Source: Bifidobacteriaceae bacterium (GTDB lineage: Bacteria; Actinomycetota; Actinomycetes; Actinomycetales; WQXJ01). Taken from it: a stretch of 64,000 bases of DNA. The stretch spans positions 1 through 64,000 of the forward strand of contig JAISXH010000047.1 of the NCBI GenBank assembly GCA_031270825.1, in the 5' to 3' direction. Position 1 is the stretch's first letter. Each line of letters begins with the position of its first letter. The notes below the pieces were generated by a model. The model was not told where the DNA came from. It worked only from the letters and a program-made list of their open reading frames with translations, and ran no database searches. Position numbers and translations under genes: made by a program. Below, piece after piece: positions 35,447 to 46,400 of the stretch.

Positions 35447-38134
35447 CTATCGTGCCAGAGCCCGACCGCGCGGGCACCCTCGGTTGGCCGTGGGCCCCGG
35501 CTGATGGCGGGGACGGTCCGGCTTGACGCCTCGCCAAGCTGGCCGATTGAAGGGCTTGGGCCAACCGATGCGGGCCATCAGGCGCCGCGAACGGCTGAGA
35601 CCTTGTTTCGCGGCCCGTTCGGCCAAAGCCACATCACGCCAGTAGGCCCGCGCCGATCGGCCCGGCGCCATCCGGGCGCCGAAGGCGGCTCCGTCTGCTT
35701 CTCGGGCCAGTCGGGCGACCAGGGCGCGAACTTGCGCCGGCGCGCCGGCGGCCGTTTCCATGCGGGTGGCGCTGACGGGAGTTGGCCTTAGGACACGCAG
35801 CTCGCGCAGCCGGTCGATCAGTTCGGTCCAACCGGCAACCACCCGATCGACCGGCCGGCCGCTGCGCTCACGCCGGCGCCACCGCCGAGCCTTGGCCCAG
35901 CCCGCCAGGCCGATGGCGCTGGCCAAGAGCGCGACCACGCCGGCCAAGCCCACGCCGACCCTGAGTCGCGGGCCCCAGGCCGTGTTCACCGGTGGCGGCG
36001 CCACCGGCCTGGCCGAGCCGACCGGCACCGGCGTGACGTCTTCCGCCGGCGGATCGGATGGCCTGGCCTGGGCCGGGGGCGGCTGAGCCATCTGCGGTTG
36101 CGGCTCCGCGTCAGGCGTCACAGGCGCCCGCTGCGGAGAATCCTGGCGGTTGGGCGTCGGGAAGAAGCCGACCCAACCGAGCCCCGCCAGATCGATTTCG
36201 ACCCAGGCGGTCATGTCCGAACCCGTGAACGACCAGTCGCCGGTCGCAGTCCCGCCATCCTCCGTCCAGCCATCGCGGGTCGCCCCAGCATTCCGCGTTC
36301 CTGCCCCCCGCGTCTCGGCGTCCGGCGTCCCAGCGTCCGGCGTCCCAGCGTCCGGCGTCTCGGCGTCCCGCGTCTCGGCGCCCGGCGTCTCGGCGTCCAG
36401 CGTCCCGGCGTCCCGCGTCTCGGCGCCCCGCGTCCCGCCACCTCCCGTCCCGGCGCCGCCGGACGCGGGCCCTGCGAATCCCACCGTCCCAGCGCCGGCC
36501 TGAGCCTGTTCGCCGTAGCCGGGGGCGAAACCCATCACCACCCTGGCGGGGAGCCCTAACGAGCGGGCCATGACAGCCATGGCGGAGGCGTACTGCTCGG
36601 CATCGCCCACCATGACGTCTGCGGTCACAAGCTCGGCCACCCGATCGGCGCCGTGCCCGGCCAGCACCTCGATCCGACCAGTTCCCTGGCCAGGACCGAT
36701 CTGACCGTCCGAGTAGTAGCCGTCCTGGAGGAACCGCTCCAACGCCAGAGCCCTGGCGCCGGCGGTGGCGGCCCCGGCGGTGGCGGCTGCGGCGGCCAAA
36801 TCGGCCGCTGGCACCGTGACGCCGGCGGGCAAGACGGCCGTGCCCGCCTCGGCGGCCGCGATCACGGCATCGGCCGGCCGATACGGCCGCCAAACCGTTT
36901 CCAAGGTGTAGGTGATCGCGTCCAGGGCCGCCGTCTGCCCCGACAAGCCGGTCCGGGTCTGCGCGGTCGCAGCGGCCGACGGCGCCAAGACCAACGCGCC
37001 GCTGGCCGGGGCCAGGCGGACGGCGCTGGCCATGGCTTCGGCCTGGGCGCCCGCGAAGGCGAGGCCCACCGGCTCACCAATCGAATACAGCCACACCGTC
37101 TCCAGGTCATGGCTGGTCAACTCGACGGAGTGGGTCTCCCCCGCCGGGCCGCCAACCGGGTCCGTGGCCACGTCCGCGCTCGGGGATCCGATGACGCCCT
37201 GGGGCATCCGGGTGAAGTTCCCCGACGCTTCGCCCCGGCCGCCGCCGGTCACGTTCCAGACAATCCCGTCGAAGCGATCCATGACGGCGAGCTTGACCAC
37301 GCCGCCCAGGGGCAGACCACCGACTTCCAGCATCACCTCGGCCTTGCGGTCGGCCTTGAGATAGCGCCGATAAGAGCTGAGCGGGCTGGGGTGGTCGCGA
37401 GGGTCGAATGGCGCCTGGACCTGCTCGCGGACCACCAGCCGGTGGCGGTGGCCGACGAGCGCGCCCGCCCCGATCCCTCCGGCCACAGCCACGGCCACCG
37501 TCAACGCCATGGCGAGGGGGCGGCGCAGGGCCAAGGTCTGGCGTTTCGATGCCGCCCAAGCCACCGAACCCAGGCCTGTGACCAGCCCAAACGGTACGGC
37601 GGCGACAGGTTTGGCGGTTCCCAGCGCGACCGCTGCCGCAGCCGTCGCCAATGGCGCCAAGGCCGCCCACGCGCCCCGCCCGCACTTGGCGCGCAGCGCC
37701 ACTGAGACAGCCGCCGCCGCGCCGACATAGGCGAGCACAAACGGCGCCAGACCGAAGCCGCCACCCCAGCCGACGGGCGCCGGCGCCGTCAGCAGACGCT
37801 GCCAGACCGCAGTCGCTCCGGTCACCAGCCAACGTTCAGCCGGCCAGGTCGGCAACAGGCCGCCGAAGGCCAACTCCGGCGCGGCCAGAGCCGGCCCCAA
37901 CACCAGATAGGCGCCAGTCAACACCGCCACCGTCTCCAGCGGCTGCCAGCGCCGCCAGGCGCCCAGAGCCGCTCCGGCCGCGCCCAGGATGAGACCGCCG
38001 CCGGCCGGTCGCAAGAACGGCGCCCAAGAACAACCCACGCCAACAAAGACCGGCCCCAGCGGCGCCAGGGCCAAGCCGACCAACGCGGCCACGATCCCGC
38101 CGTCCACCCACCGCCGGGCGTCGAAACCTCTCAC
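35447..38134 (-). CDS. Transglutaminase-like membrane protein (TgpA type) with lost catalytic triad
   Basis: Membrane protein of 895 residues: about six N-terminal spans (residues 10-240), a large extracytoplasmic region with a transglutaminase-core fold, one C-terminal span (VGVGLAGVVALLASAIGLAGWA) and a cytosolic tail. At the Cys position the sequence reads GDAEQYASAMAVMARSLGLPARVV (A512 replaces Cys); at the His position MTAWVEI (T642 replaces His); at the Asp position GWVGFFPTP (F658 replaces Asp). The fold is therefore present without its triad. A 15-bp repeat encodes DAGTP/DAETR pentapeptides inside the domain. GTG start 38134 overlaps the DUF58 stop; family partners MoxR and DUF58 are upstream. 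Confidence 0.88.
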   Translation of the reverse strand: MRGFDARRWVDGGIVAALVGLALAPLGPVFVGVGCSWAPFLRPAGGGLILGAAGAALGAWRRWQPLETVAVLTGAYLVLGPALAAPELAFGGLLPTWPAERWLVTGATAVWQRLLTAPAPVGWGGGFGLAPFVLAYVGAAAAVSVALRAKCGRGAWAALAPLATAAAAVALGTAKPVAAVPFGLVTGLGSVAWAASKRQTLALRRPLAMALTVAVAVAGGIGAGALVGHRHRLVVREQVQAPFDPRDHPSPLSSYRRYLKADRKAEVMLEVGGLPLGGVVKLAVMDRFDGIVWNVTGGGRGEASGNFTRMPQGVIGSPSADVATDPVGGPAGETHSVELTSHDLETVWLYSIGEPVGLAFAGAQAEAMASAVRLAPASGALVLAPSAAATAQTRTGLSGQTAALDAITYTLETVWRPYRPADAVIAAAEAGTAVLPAGVTVPAADLAAAAATAGAATAGARALALERFLQDGYYSDGQIGPGQGTGRIEVLAGHGADRVAELVTADVMVGDAEQYASAMAVMARSLGLPARVVMGFAPGYGEQAQAGAGTVGFAGPASGGAGTGGGGTRGAETRDAGTLDAETPGAETRDAETPDAGTPDAGTPDAETRGAGTRNAGATRDGWTEDGGTATGDWSFTGSDMTAWVEIDLAGLGWVGFFPTPNRQDSPQRAPVTPDAEPQPQMAQPPPAQARPSDPPAEDVTPVPVGSARPVAPPPVNTAWGPRLRVGVGLAGVVALLASAIGLAGWAKARRWRRRERSGRPVDRVVAGWTELIDRLRELRVLRPTPVSATRMETAAGAPAQVRALVARLAREADGAAFGARMAPGRSARAYWRDVALAERAAKQGLSRSRRLMARIGWPKPFNRPAWRGVKPDRPRHQPGPTANRGCPRGRALAR
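36296..36440. repeat. About ten 15-bp repeats inside the transglutaminase-like gene
   Basis: Units of the form CCGCGTCTCGGCGTC encode pentapeptides such as DAGTP, DAETP and GAETR in frame, forming an insertion between the Cys-equivalent and His-equivalent segments of the domain. Confidence 0.9.
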
Positions 38135-39426
38135 ACCCGTTCCCAGAGCGACGCCAGCCCGGGCAGTTGACTGAGTTGGCTGACTCCGACCAGGCGCAGC
38201 CGCCCCGCCCGGCCGAGGGTTTGGCGGCCACCGCAGTGGTCCTCAGGCGAGACTCCCGCCTGGGCCTTGGCCGAGGCGACGACTTGGCAGCACAGCGCCA
38301 CCAGGCTGGCCTGACCCGGCAGCCCGGCCGCCATGACCGTCAACTCGCTGGCAGTCGGCCGACCTCCGGTCACCAGCACCACCGAAGTGACACCCGGCAG
38401 CGCGCGGCGCACCTCGGCGGCCGCTGCCGCCGCACTCAGACCCTGGCCCCCGGCCAGGACGATTCCGGCGGCTTGGTCGAGCAGCCGACCGGCGTCATCG
38501 CGGCCGAATCGCCGGCGCTCCGCGCCCGCGAACACGGCCAGTTCGCCTGCTTGTCTCAGGCGCGCCAGGCCAATCGAGGCGTAGACCGCCACCGCTAATT
38601 CGAAATCCTCCTCGCCGCCGTAGTCGAGGGCGCCGGTCGAAACCACCAAAGCCAGGCGGCCCCGGCGGGTGTCCTCCGATTGACGCACCATCGGCCGTCC
38701 CAGACGCGCCGATGATCGCCAGTGGATCGCCCGGATATCGTCGCCCTCCTGGTAAGGATTGAGGCAGTGAAAGGTGACATCAGGCTCGGCGGTCTGACCA
38801 ATCGGTTTGCCCTCAAGGTCCTTGAACTGGCCGGTGAGCCCTGCGGGGAGGTGAACCCAGGGTGGGTAGACGGCGATCTCCAAGGCCGATCCCCAATCGA
38901 AAACCCGAGCCACCAGGCCGAATGGGTCTCCCCGCAGAGCCCGAACCGGGCCGATTCGCAGCAGGCCCCGGCGCCGGGCTGCGATGGCGGCATCGGTCAC
39001 GGCCGTTTGGCCTGCGGCCAGGGCGCGCAGACGGACTGGCGCGCAGCGCTCAGAGCCTCTGCCTTCGCCGACCTGAGCCGTACCGCGCAGTTGGACTGGC
39101 ACGGTCAGACTGCTCGGCCCGGCGCGCCGCCCTCCGGTGTTGGCGATCACCAAGCTCACACCCGCCTGACCGCCCACCGCCACCCGACGGCGTTGCGCCC
39201 GCAAGGTCACAGTCAACTTGGGGCGGCCCAAACTAGCCACCGAGCCGGCCGCGAAGAGGCCCAGGATCGCCCCTCCCGGCACCGCCAGCTCCGGCCAGCC
39301 CAGGAGCCAACCGATCGCGAAGCTGACCATCGCCGCCGCCAATGCCACCCAGCCCCAGGGGTCTGCGCGTCCGCGACGCCGCTCGGGCGCAGCCGGGTCG
39401 CCTCGACGGCGGCGCTCTTCGGGCAT
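38131..39426 (-). CDS. DUF58 domain protein
   Basis: Protein of 431 residues with two N-terminal membrane helices (GWVALAAAMVSFAIGWLLGW and an adjacent one) and a cytosolic DUF58 domain, a family related to von Willebrand A folds that partners MoxR ATPases. The DUF58 hallmark is clear: YQEGDDIRAIHWRSSARLGRPMVRQ, followed by LALVVSTGALD where MIDAS-like residues would lie. ATG 39426 is chosen because GGAAA is well spaced; an upstream GTG (39438) would add four residues. It follows moxR by 15 bases and overlaps the next gene (GTGA). Confidence 0.9.
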   Translation of the reverse strand: MPEERRRRGDPAAPERRRGRADPWGWVALAAAMVSFAIGWLLGWPELAVPGGAILGLFAAGSVASLGRPKLTVTLRAQRRRVAVGGQAGVSLVIANTGGRRAGPSSLTVPVQLRGTAQVGEGRGSERCAPVRLRALAAGQTAVTDAAIAARRRGLLRIGPVRALRGDPFGLVARVFDWGSALEIAVYPPWVHLPAGLTGQFKDLEGKPIGQTAEPDVTFHCLNPYQEGDDIRAIHWRSSARLGRPMVRQSEDTRRGRLALVVSTGALDYGGEEDFELAVAVYASIGLARLRQAGELAVFAGAERRRFGRDDAGRLLDQAAGIVLAGGQGLSAAAAAAEVRRALPGVTSVVLVTGGRPTASELTVMAAGLPGQASLVALCCQVVASAKAQAGVSPEDHCGGRQTLGRAGRLRLVGVSQLSQLPGLASLWERV

Positions 39427-39441
39427 GGCCGTTTCCACGCT

Positions 39442-40425
39442 CTAGGCCGTGGCCGCGGCCGGGTCGCGGCCGCCGACTGCCGGAACCGGCACCCGCCCGA
39501 GCACGTCGGCGAGCACGTCGCTGGCCTTTGCGCCGTCGATCTGCGCCTCCGGCGCGATGATCAACCGGTGCGTCAGAACGGCCGGGGCCAGCGCTTTGAC
39601 ATCGCCGGGGGTCACGTACGGGCGACCGTGGGCCATCGCGTAGACCTTGGCGCACCGGGCCAGCGCCAGGCCGCCGCGGGTGGAGGCACCCAAATCGCAC
39701 CTCGGATCGGTTCTGGTCTCCTCCACTAAAGCAACTATGTAGTCCGCCACCAACGGCGCCATTTGGGCTTGCGTCGCCAATCGGCCCAGTTCGGCGATCC
39801 GCCCGGCGGGCGCCGCCGGGCCCAGGCCGGCAGACCGGTCCAGCCGCTGGCACTCCAGCATCAATCTGACCGCGGTCGCGTGGTCGGGATAGCCCAGCGT
39901 GGTCCGAATCAGGAAGCGGTCGAGTTGGGCCTCCGGCAACGGGTAGGTGCCGAGTTGCTCGACCGGGTTCTGGGTGGCGATCACGACGAACGGAGTGGGC
40001 GCCGGGTGGCTGACCCCGTCAACCGTGATCTGGCGCTCCTCCATCACCTCTAGGAGTGCGGACTGGGTCTTGGGACTGGCCCGGTTGATCTCATCGGCCA
40101 GCAAGACCGAGCTGAACACCGGCCCCGGCCGGAATTCAAAATGTCCATTGCGTTGGTCGTAGATGGTCGCCCCGATCAAGTCCGAGGGCAGCAGGTCGGG
40201 CGTGAATTGGACGCGGCCGTGGCTGACGCCGGCGGCTGCCGCCAGAGCCTTGGCCAGCGAGGTCTTGCCGGTGCCGGGCACGTCCTCTAGCAGCACATGG
40301 CCTCCCGCCAGCATGGCCGTCAGCACCAGCGCGACCGGACCGGCCTTCCCCAGCACGGCGTCAGCGACCGCGGCGCCCAAGGCGGCGAATTCCCGGGCAA
40401 AGCCCTCAGCGGTTTGATGCTCCAT
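39442..40425 (-). CDS. MoxR-family AAA+ ATPase
   Basis: Cytosolic ring ATPase of 327 residues with all working motifs: Walker A LEDVPGTGKTSLAKAL, Walker B VLLADEINRASPK, sensor 1 VIATQNPVEQLGTYPLPEAQLDRF and the C-terminal lid (ASTRGGLALARCAKVYAM). MoxR proteins act as chaperones that insert cofactors into or remodel vWA/DUF58 partners. Three in-frame ATGs (40425, 40431, 40437) compete; 40425 has the best-placed GAGG. The start lies inside the 3' end of the giant gene, overlapping by 20 bases. Confidence 0.93.
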   Translation of the reverse strand: MEHQTAEGFAREFAALGAAVADAVLGKAGPVALVLTAMLAGGHVLLEDVPGTGKTSLAKALAAAAGVSHGRVQFTPDLLPSDLIGATIYDQRNGHFEFRPGPVFSSVLLADEINRASPKTQSALLEVMEERQITVDGVSHPAPTPFVVIATQNPVEQLGTYPLPEAQLDRFLIRTTLGYPDHATAVRLMLECQRLDRSAGLGPAAPAGRIAELGRLATQAQMAPLVADYIVALVEETRTDPRCDLGASTRGGLALARCAKVYAMAHGRPYVTPGDVKALAPAVLTHRLIIAPEAQIDGAKASDVLADVLGRVPVPAVGGRDPAAATA

Positions 40426-43400
40426 GTTCATCCTCATCCTCGGTTTCGAACCGCAACTTGGCGGCGGCGCCCGCGACTGCGCGGGCACTCGTCCGTGCGG
40501 TGATCGTGACGGCGGCCCGAGCGGCAATCTGCGCGGCGGCCGTCACCGCGGCCAGCCAGGCGGCGGCCCGGGCGGCGGTCTGCCGAATGGTCGTGGCGCC
40601 AGCGCGCGTGACGGCAGTCCAGGCGGCGCCCGGCCCGAGCCAGACCATTCCGGGCACTCCAGGACCGGCCGATGAATCCACGTCCGAACGTCCGGCCATG
40701 ATCGCGGTGAGTCCTTGCAGGCCAGGAGCGGCCCCTCCAACTGCGGCCGGCGCGACCTCGATTCGGGCCTGCGGGGATTGGGCGCACAGCCGGCCGGCGG
40801 GGAAACCGCTGACCAGCGGCACACTCCCGTGGGAGGCCAGGCAATAGACAACCTGGGCGGTGTGAACTCCCGCGGTAAGGCCGCCGAAGCGTGTGAGCGC
40901 GCTGCTCAGACGCTGGCCGTCGAAATACCATTCGGCCACGACATCGAATCCGGGCCGAACCGGCTGTTCAGGCCAGACGACGCCAACCCAGGGCGGACTG
41001 GTCTGATCGGCGGCCCCGACCAGACCGCCCGGTTCGTCACTCCCCGCCGCCGCCTCCACCGCCAGCACGGGTTCCGGCAAAGGTTCCAGGGCCGCCGGGC
41101 CCTGGCGCAGCGGCCCGGCCGGGCTGGATGTCTTCGCGCCGATATCCGCCTGTTCGCTGGCCACGCGAACTGCAAAGGTCGCGACCTCACCCGGCGCCAA
41201 CGCCACCGCGCAGGGCGTGGCCGTGCAGCCGCCGACGGGACTTCCGTTCGCCACCAGCGTGTAGGCGACGGGGACACCGGCGTTCGCCACCTCCTCCCAG
41301 GCGACATTGACCGACTCCTCGTCGGCCCAGGACACCGTTGGCGGCGCCGGCTGGTCTAGTTCGCCGTAGGGCGTGCAGGGCTCGAAGGCCGCCCCGGCGC
41401 TGGCGCCCTTGCGGCCGACGGCTTGGACCGAACACGACTGGGTGACACCCGCGCCGAGGCCTGTCACCGTCAGGCGGGTGGTCCTGACCGTTGCGCCGAC
41501 CACGGCCCCGTTGCAGGTCACCGTGTAGTGGTCGACGGCTCCGGTTGGAACAGGCGGCGGCGACCAGTTCAAGTCGATCCGGTTCTTCCCCGCCACGGCC
41601 TGGCCGGCCAGCGGCGGATCGGGGGTGGTGTCATAGTCGAGGACGCCGACCCCGGGACGGTCCGATTCGCCGATGGCGTTGCGGGCCCTGACTTCGACGC
41701 GATAGCGGACGCCGTAGGCCAACGAGTTCATCCGGCAACGCGACGACAGCCGGTCGGCCGGCGCCTCTTCGCAGTCGGCCCCGGCCAGCGTGACTCGGTA
41801 GGACTGGACTGGTTCGCCGCCGGCGGCCGGACCCACCACCGGCGCCCAGCTGACGAGCGCTTCGCCCCGATTGCCGGGCACGGCCGTGACCGCCCCGGGC
41901 GCGGCTGGTTTGTCGCGAACCACCACCGGGAAACGTCCGGTCTGGCGTCTCCCGGCGGCATCGACCACCACAAAACTAACTGCGGCGGCGGCGTTCCCGG
42001 AGGTGGCGTTCCCACCTGTGGCGCTCCCGGTCGCAGCGCCGCCCTGGGCCGCGGGGGCGGTGACGGTGATCGATTGGCCGGACACGCTGGCGCCAACCTC
42101 CCCGGTGGCCACCACTGCCTCGAGGCGGGCGGGCTCTTGGTTGGCCCACGGGTCGAATACGCCGGCCAGGACGGGCACGGCCTGGGCCTGGCCGCGCGCC
42201 ACTTTGACCTGGGCGGGGGCGTTCGGCTTGACCGCCGGCAGTTTGGTCTCGATGACTGCGACGCTTAGTCTGAAGCCGGTCTGAGCGGCGCCACCGCCAT
42301 AGGCCAGGGTCAAAGCGATGGCCGCGCGATCGCCAACCGTCGCCTCCAACCCCGCCTCGATGGTGACCGCGGTCCCGGAACGCCGGACCTCCAAACCGGA
42401 AGCCGACGTGTCCAGCGGACCCACTCTGATCAGGCCCGGATCGCCCGGCGGGGCGCCGTCCACGCGCACGAAATCAGCCAGATCGATGGTCCTCGAGCCA
42501 CCGCGCTCGACCTGGGGTGTGGGGTCCTGGAAACTGAGCCGACTGTCTGAGTCCGGGGTGACCAAGACGTCTAGCCAGAGCTTTGATTTCTTCAGCAAGG
42601 GATCCGCGGAGTCGGCCGTGTCGGCCACCCAGAACTCGATCCGGTCCGGCCCGGCATGGTCGCGGTCAGGGGCGTAGCCGATGCCTCGCCCCGCGTTGGC
42701 GGCAACAGCCCGGCCATGTCGCGCGGTCAGGCCGCCCCCGGCGTCACCGCTCAGAGACTGTCCCCCGCCAGTCGAGGCTCCGCCAGTCGAGGCTCCGCCG
42801 GTAGAGGACCCGCCGGCTGCGGCACCCGCTTTCTGGTCAACACCACCCGTCGAGTCGCCTGCGCTCGGCCCGGAGCCGCCGCCGGTTCCGTCCTCCACGT
42901 CCGGCCGGCCGCTCCCGCCAGACCCGTCCGCCCCGCCAGACGGGTCGAACAGGAAGGCGCCCACCCGACCGCGTGCCACCGCCACGAACACGTCCAGATC
43001 GATGACCGTCTCCCCTCCCGCCGGCACGCGGATCGGCGCGACATCCGGACGCAGATAGGGCGGTCGGGAGATCGGTGGCACCGTGATCGATCCGTAGGCG
43101 GTGGCGCCCCGAGCTTCGGCGTCGGTGTTGCGCAGCCCGTAGAAGACGATCGTCGGCAAGTCGTCTTGGAGGGTGACAGTCACCTCGGACGCATTCTTCA
43201 AGACCGCCTGGCCGCCGGCGTCCTGAGGCAGGAACAACTCCAGGTCGGAGACCAGTCCGGAGGGGTTGTAGGCGGTTCGCAGCACGTCGATGTCCACGGA
43301 CGCCTTGTCGATGGTCGCCTGCGGCGGCGAGACGATGTCTTTGGCCTGGGGCGGAACCACCGGCGCGGCCGGATCGACGGTCAGGTTCAGGGACGCCGAA

Positions 43401-46400
43401 TCATGATCGCCGCCCCGCCCGCAGGCGTGATAAACCACCTGGTATTGGCCCGGCTCGGGGGGCAAGAGCACAATCAGACGGCCCGTGGCCGGGTCCGTCT
43501 GCGCCCGCAGCAGGTCGCTTGACCAGCTAGGCGGCTCGTCCGCGCAGAATTCCGGAGCGGTTTGGCCGGCCAGGTCGACATCGTTCGCCAACACCGGGAC
43601 TTCGAGCACTTTGCCGGGCCGGGCGGTGGCTTTGTCGTCCCGCGCCACCACCCCGAAAGCGCCATCGCCCGGCGCCGCGACTCCCACGGTGACCGATGCC
43701 GTGGCCCGGTTGGCCGCCCAATCCTCAACCGCGTAGACGAAGACTTCGGAGCCCGGCGACTGGTCCTGCCCGGCCCGGTATTTGATGTAGTCCGGGCCGA
43801 TCTCGGTGATCGTGCCATTCTGGGGATAGATGTCAAGCCCTTGGAGGAGGGAGACACCGTCGCCGTCCACGTCGATCCCAGTCAGCGGCACCGCAATGGT
43901 CACTTCCTGGCCCTGAAAGACACGCGCGGTAAGGTCGAGCGGCTGGGGCGGCGCCTTGGCGGCGTTCGATCGGTGGACCGCCACAGTGAAGCGGCCCAGG
44001 GCCGAGCCGCCGGCGTCATCCACCACCGGCACGGCCACGGTGACCGGCTCTGGACAGGGGGTCGGCGGCGCCTGGTAGCGAACCGAGCGCCCGGAGGCGT
44101 AGACCTTGCCGCAAGGCGGGCTGGGCTCGATCATGGCGGCGGCAATCGATAGCGTGTCGCCATCGGGGTCGAAGCTGTGCTCGAGGACCGGGATGGTGAC
44201 CACTCCCCCGGCCCGGACCGTCAGCGTCTGGGGAGTCACCACCGGGTCCTGACCGGGACCGGCCGCAGCGTGAACAACCCTGATGACGCCGTTGGCGGTG
44301 ACGCCACCAGCGGTGACGGTGTAGCCGATGTCTTCGCTGCCCTGGCCGCCATTGTCGGCGATCTCGAGGTGTTGGTGGCCTAACGGCACTGCGCTGAGGC
44401 CGGGACTCTCCGGCAGCCGGAAGTCTCGCAGCAGCGCCACTTCCCGGGCGCCGATGCCGTCATTCGCCAACGGGTCGATCACAGTCGGCTGGCCCGGACG
44501 GACATAGACCGTGTCGAGGACCGCCACCAGGGCGGGTTCGCCCACTTCGGCGACATCGATCCGGGCCACCATCCGGCCGGCGCCGGCGTCCTTGCCGCCG
44601 CCTGCTCCCGAGCTGGTCGCCGCGCCCCCGCCCGCTTCAACGCCAGCAGCCGCGTTGGCCTGCGCGCCAACGCCGGCGTCGGCGCCTGTGTCAGCGCCGA
44701 CTTCAGCGCCCGCGTGAACTCCTGTCGAGATGGTCACCGCCAGCGAATAGGTGTTGGCCACTGAGGCGGTGAAAGACAGCTGGCCAGTCGAAGGATCGAG
44801 CTTCGCCTCGGTCAGCGGGTCGCCCTGGCCGTCCAAAGCGAACACCGGCGCCGCCAGATGACCAGTCCGCAGCGCCTGGCGCAAGTCCAATGTGACGGTC
44901 TGGCCGACTGCGGTGTCAGCCTTGACGGCATCGGCGGCCGGAACCAAAGTTCCCGGCTCGACCAGTTCCACGTTCAAGGTCGCAGGGCTAGCGGCGGCCC
45001 CCAGACCGTCCGTCACCGCCAAGCGGACGGCGGCGGTGCGGGGGCTCCCGTTCGCTGACATGACGGTCACGGCGCCGTCTGGATGCCAGGAGACACGCAG
45101 GTCGGGATCATCCGTGGCCGCCCCTGCCAGCACCAGCGGGTCGCCGTCCGGATCGATGAAGTCCTCCAACGCCCGGTAGGTGGCCTGCGCGCCAAGCTCC
45201 ATGGCCAGCCGCAGCGGCTGGGCCGGGACGGCCGGGGGCCGGTTGGCTGTGTCGGAAACGGTGACCACCACTGCGGCCGTGTCGGTCTGACCGCCCAGGT
45301 CAGACACGGTGTAAGTGAAACGCGCCGAGGTGAGGCCCGGCGCCGGGGTGAATTGGATGGCACGGCCGGCCAGGACTGGCTCGGCGCGGCCGCTGGCGGG
45401 GTCCAGTCCGTCGATCCGCTCGATGCCCAAGGCCTCGCACCCGGAGGCCGAGTCGTTGCCAAGCACGGTCAGGACGGCGCTCGTGCCTGGCCTGACGCCG
45501 AATTCGTCTTCTCGGGCGGCGAGTTCGCCGGCCTGATCGCCGCAGTCTGATTCCCGGTCTCTGACGGCGGCGGCGGCCGGCTCCTCGGCCTGAAGGGGCT
45601 TCGGGTCGATTTGGTCCCAATTCAGCACCGCGCGCACCTGATCGTCTTGGAGGGGCATCCAGAGGCGGCCGTCTTGGACGTCGTTGAGGACCACCGTCAG
45701 GCGGTTGACGCGGAAGACGACACGCGCGCCCTCGCCGAGGCCCTCCAGCGCGCGGCTGGCGGTCTTGGCGCCGCCGCAACTGGCGATGTAGTTGTCGCCC
45801 CGTTCGGGACCAGCCGCCCAGGCGGCGTGCACGCAGTCGCCGGCTGCGGTCGGTGTGGCTGGTTGTCCCCGGTTGCCGGTCTTCCATTCCGTCACCTGGC
45901 CCCGGGGCCCGATCAACAGCAGCGCCTCCGCAGTTGCGACCACCACCCCAGCCGGCGGCTGGCCGGCGGCGTTGGCGGCCGGGGTCTGCAACTTGAGCGA
46001 GTCCGCCGGGCCGTAAGCGCCCAAGTCCACCGCGCCTCCGTCCCAGGCCAGGATTGTCCCGGACAGGGCGTAGACGTGGTCTCCCAGGGCCGTGACAGCG
46101 CTGATGCCGTCGCTTGGTTCGACCGAGGCGCTGCCGGCGACGGCCGGCCAGTCGACGCGCCCCAGGTCCCGAGTCCGCACCCGCTCCGATGGACTTTGCC
46201 CGCCGGGGTCGCGCCCTTCCAGCCAGAGTTGGATGATCCGGCCGTCCGGCGCCACCGCGAACACTTTGCCGTCCGGCGCCATGACGATCCGGCTGCCGCA
46301 GCTGTCGGCGCAGGCCGCCCGGTCGGCGCTGAAGTCCGTCTTGGACTCAGCATCAACAGCGGGGCCGGTTTCGCCGCCGAGCCCGCCCGTCGCCCCGGAA

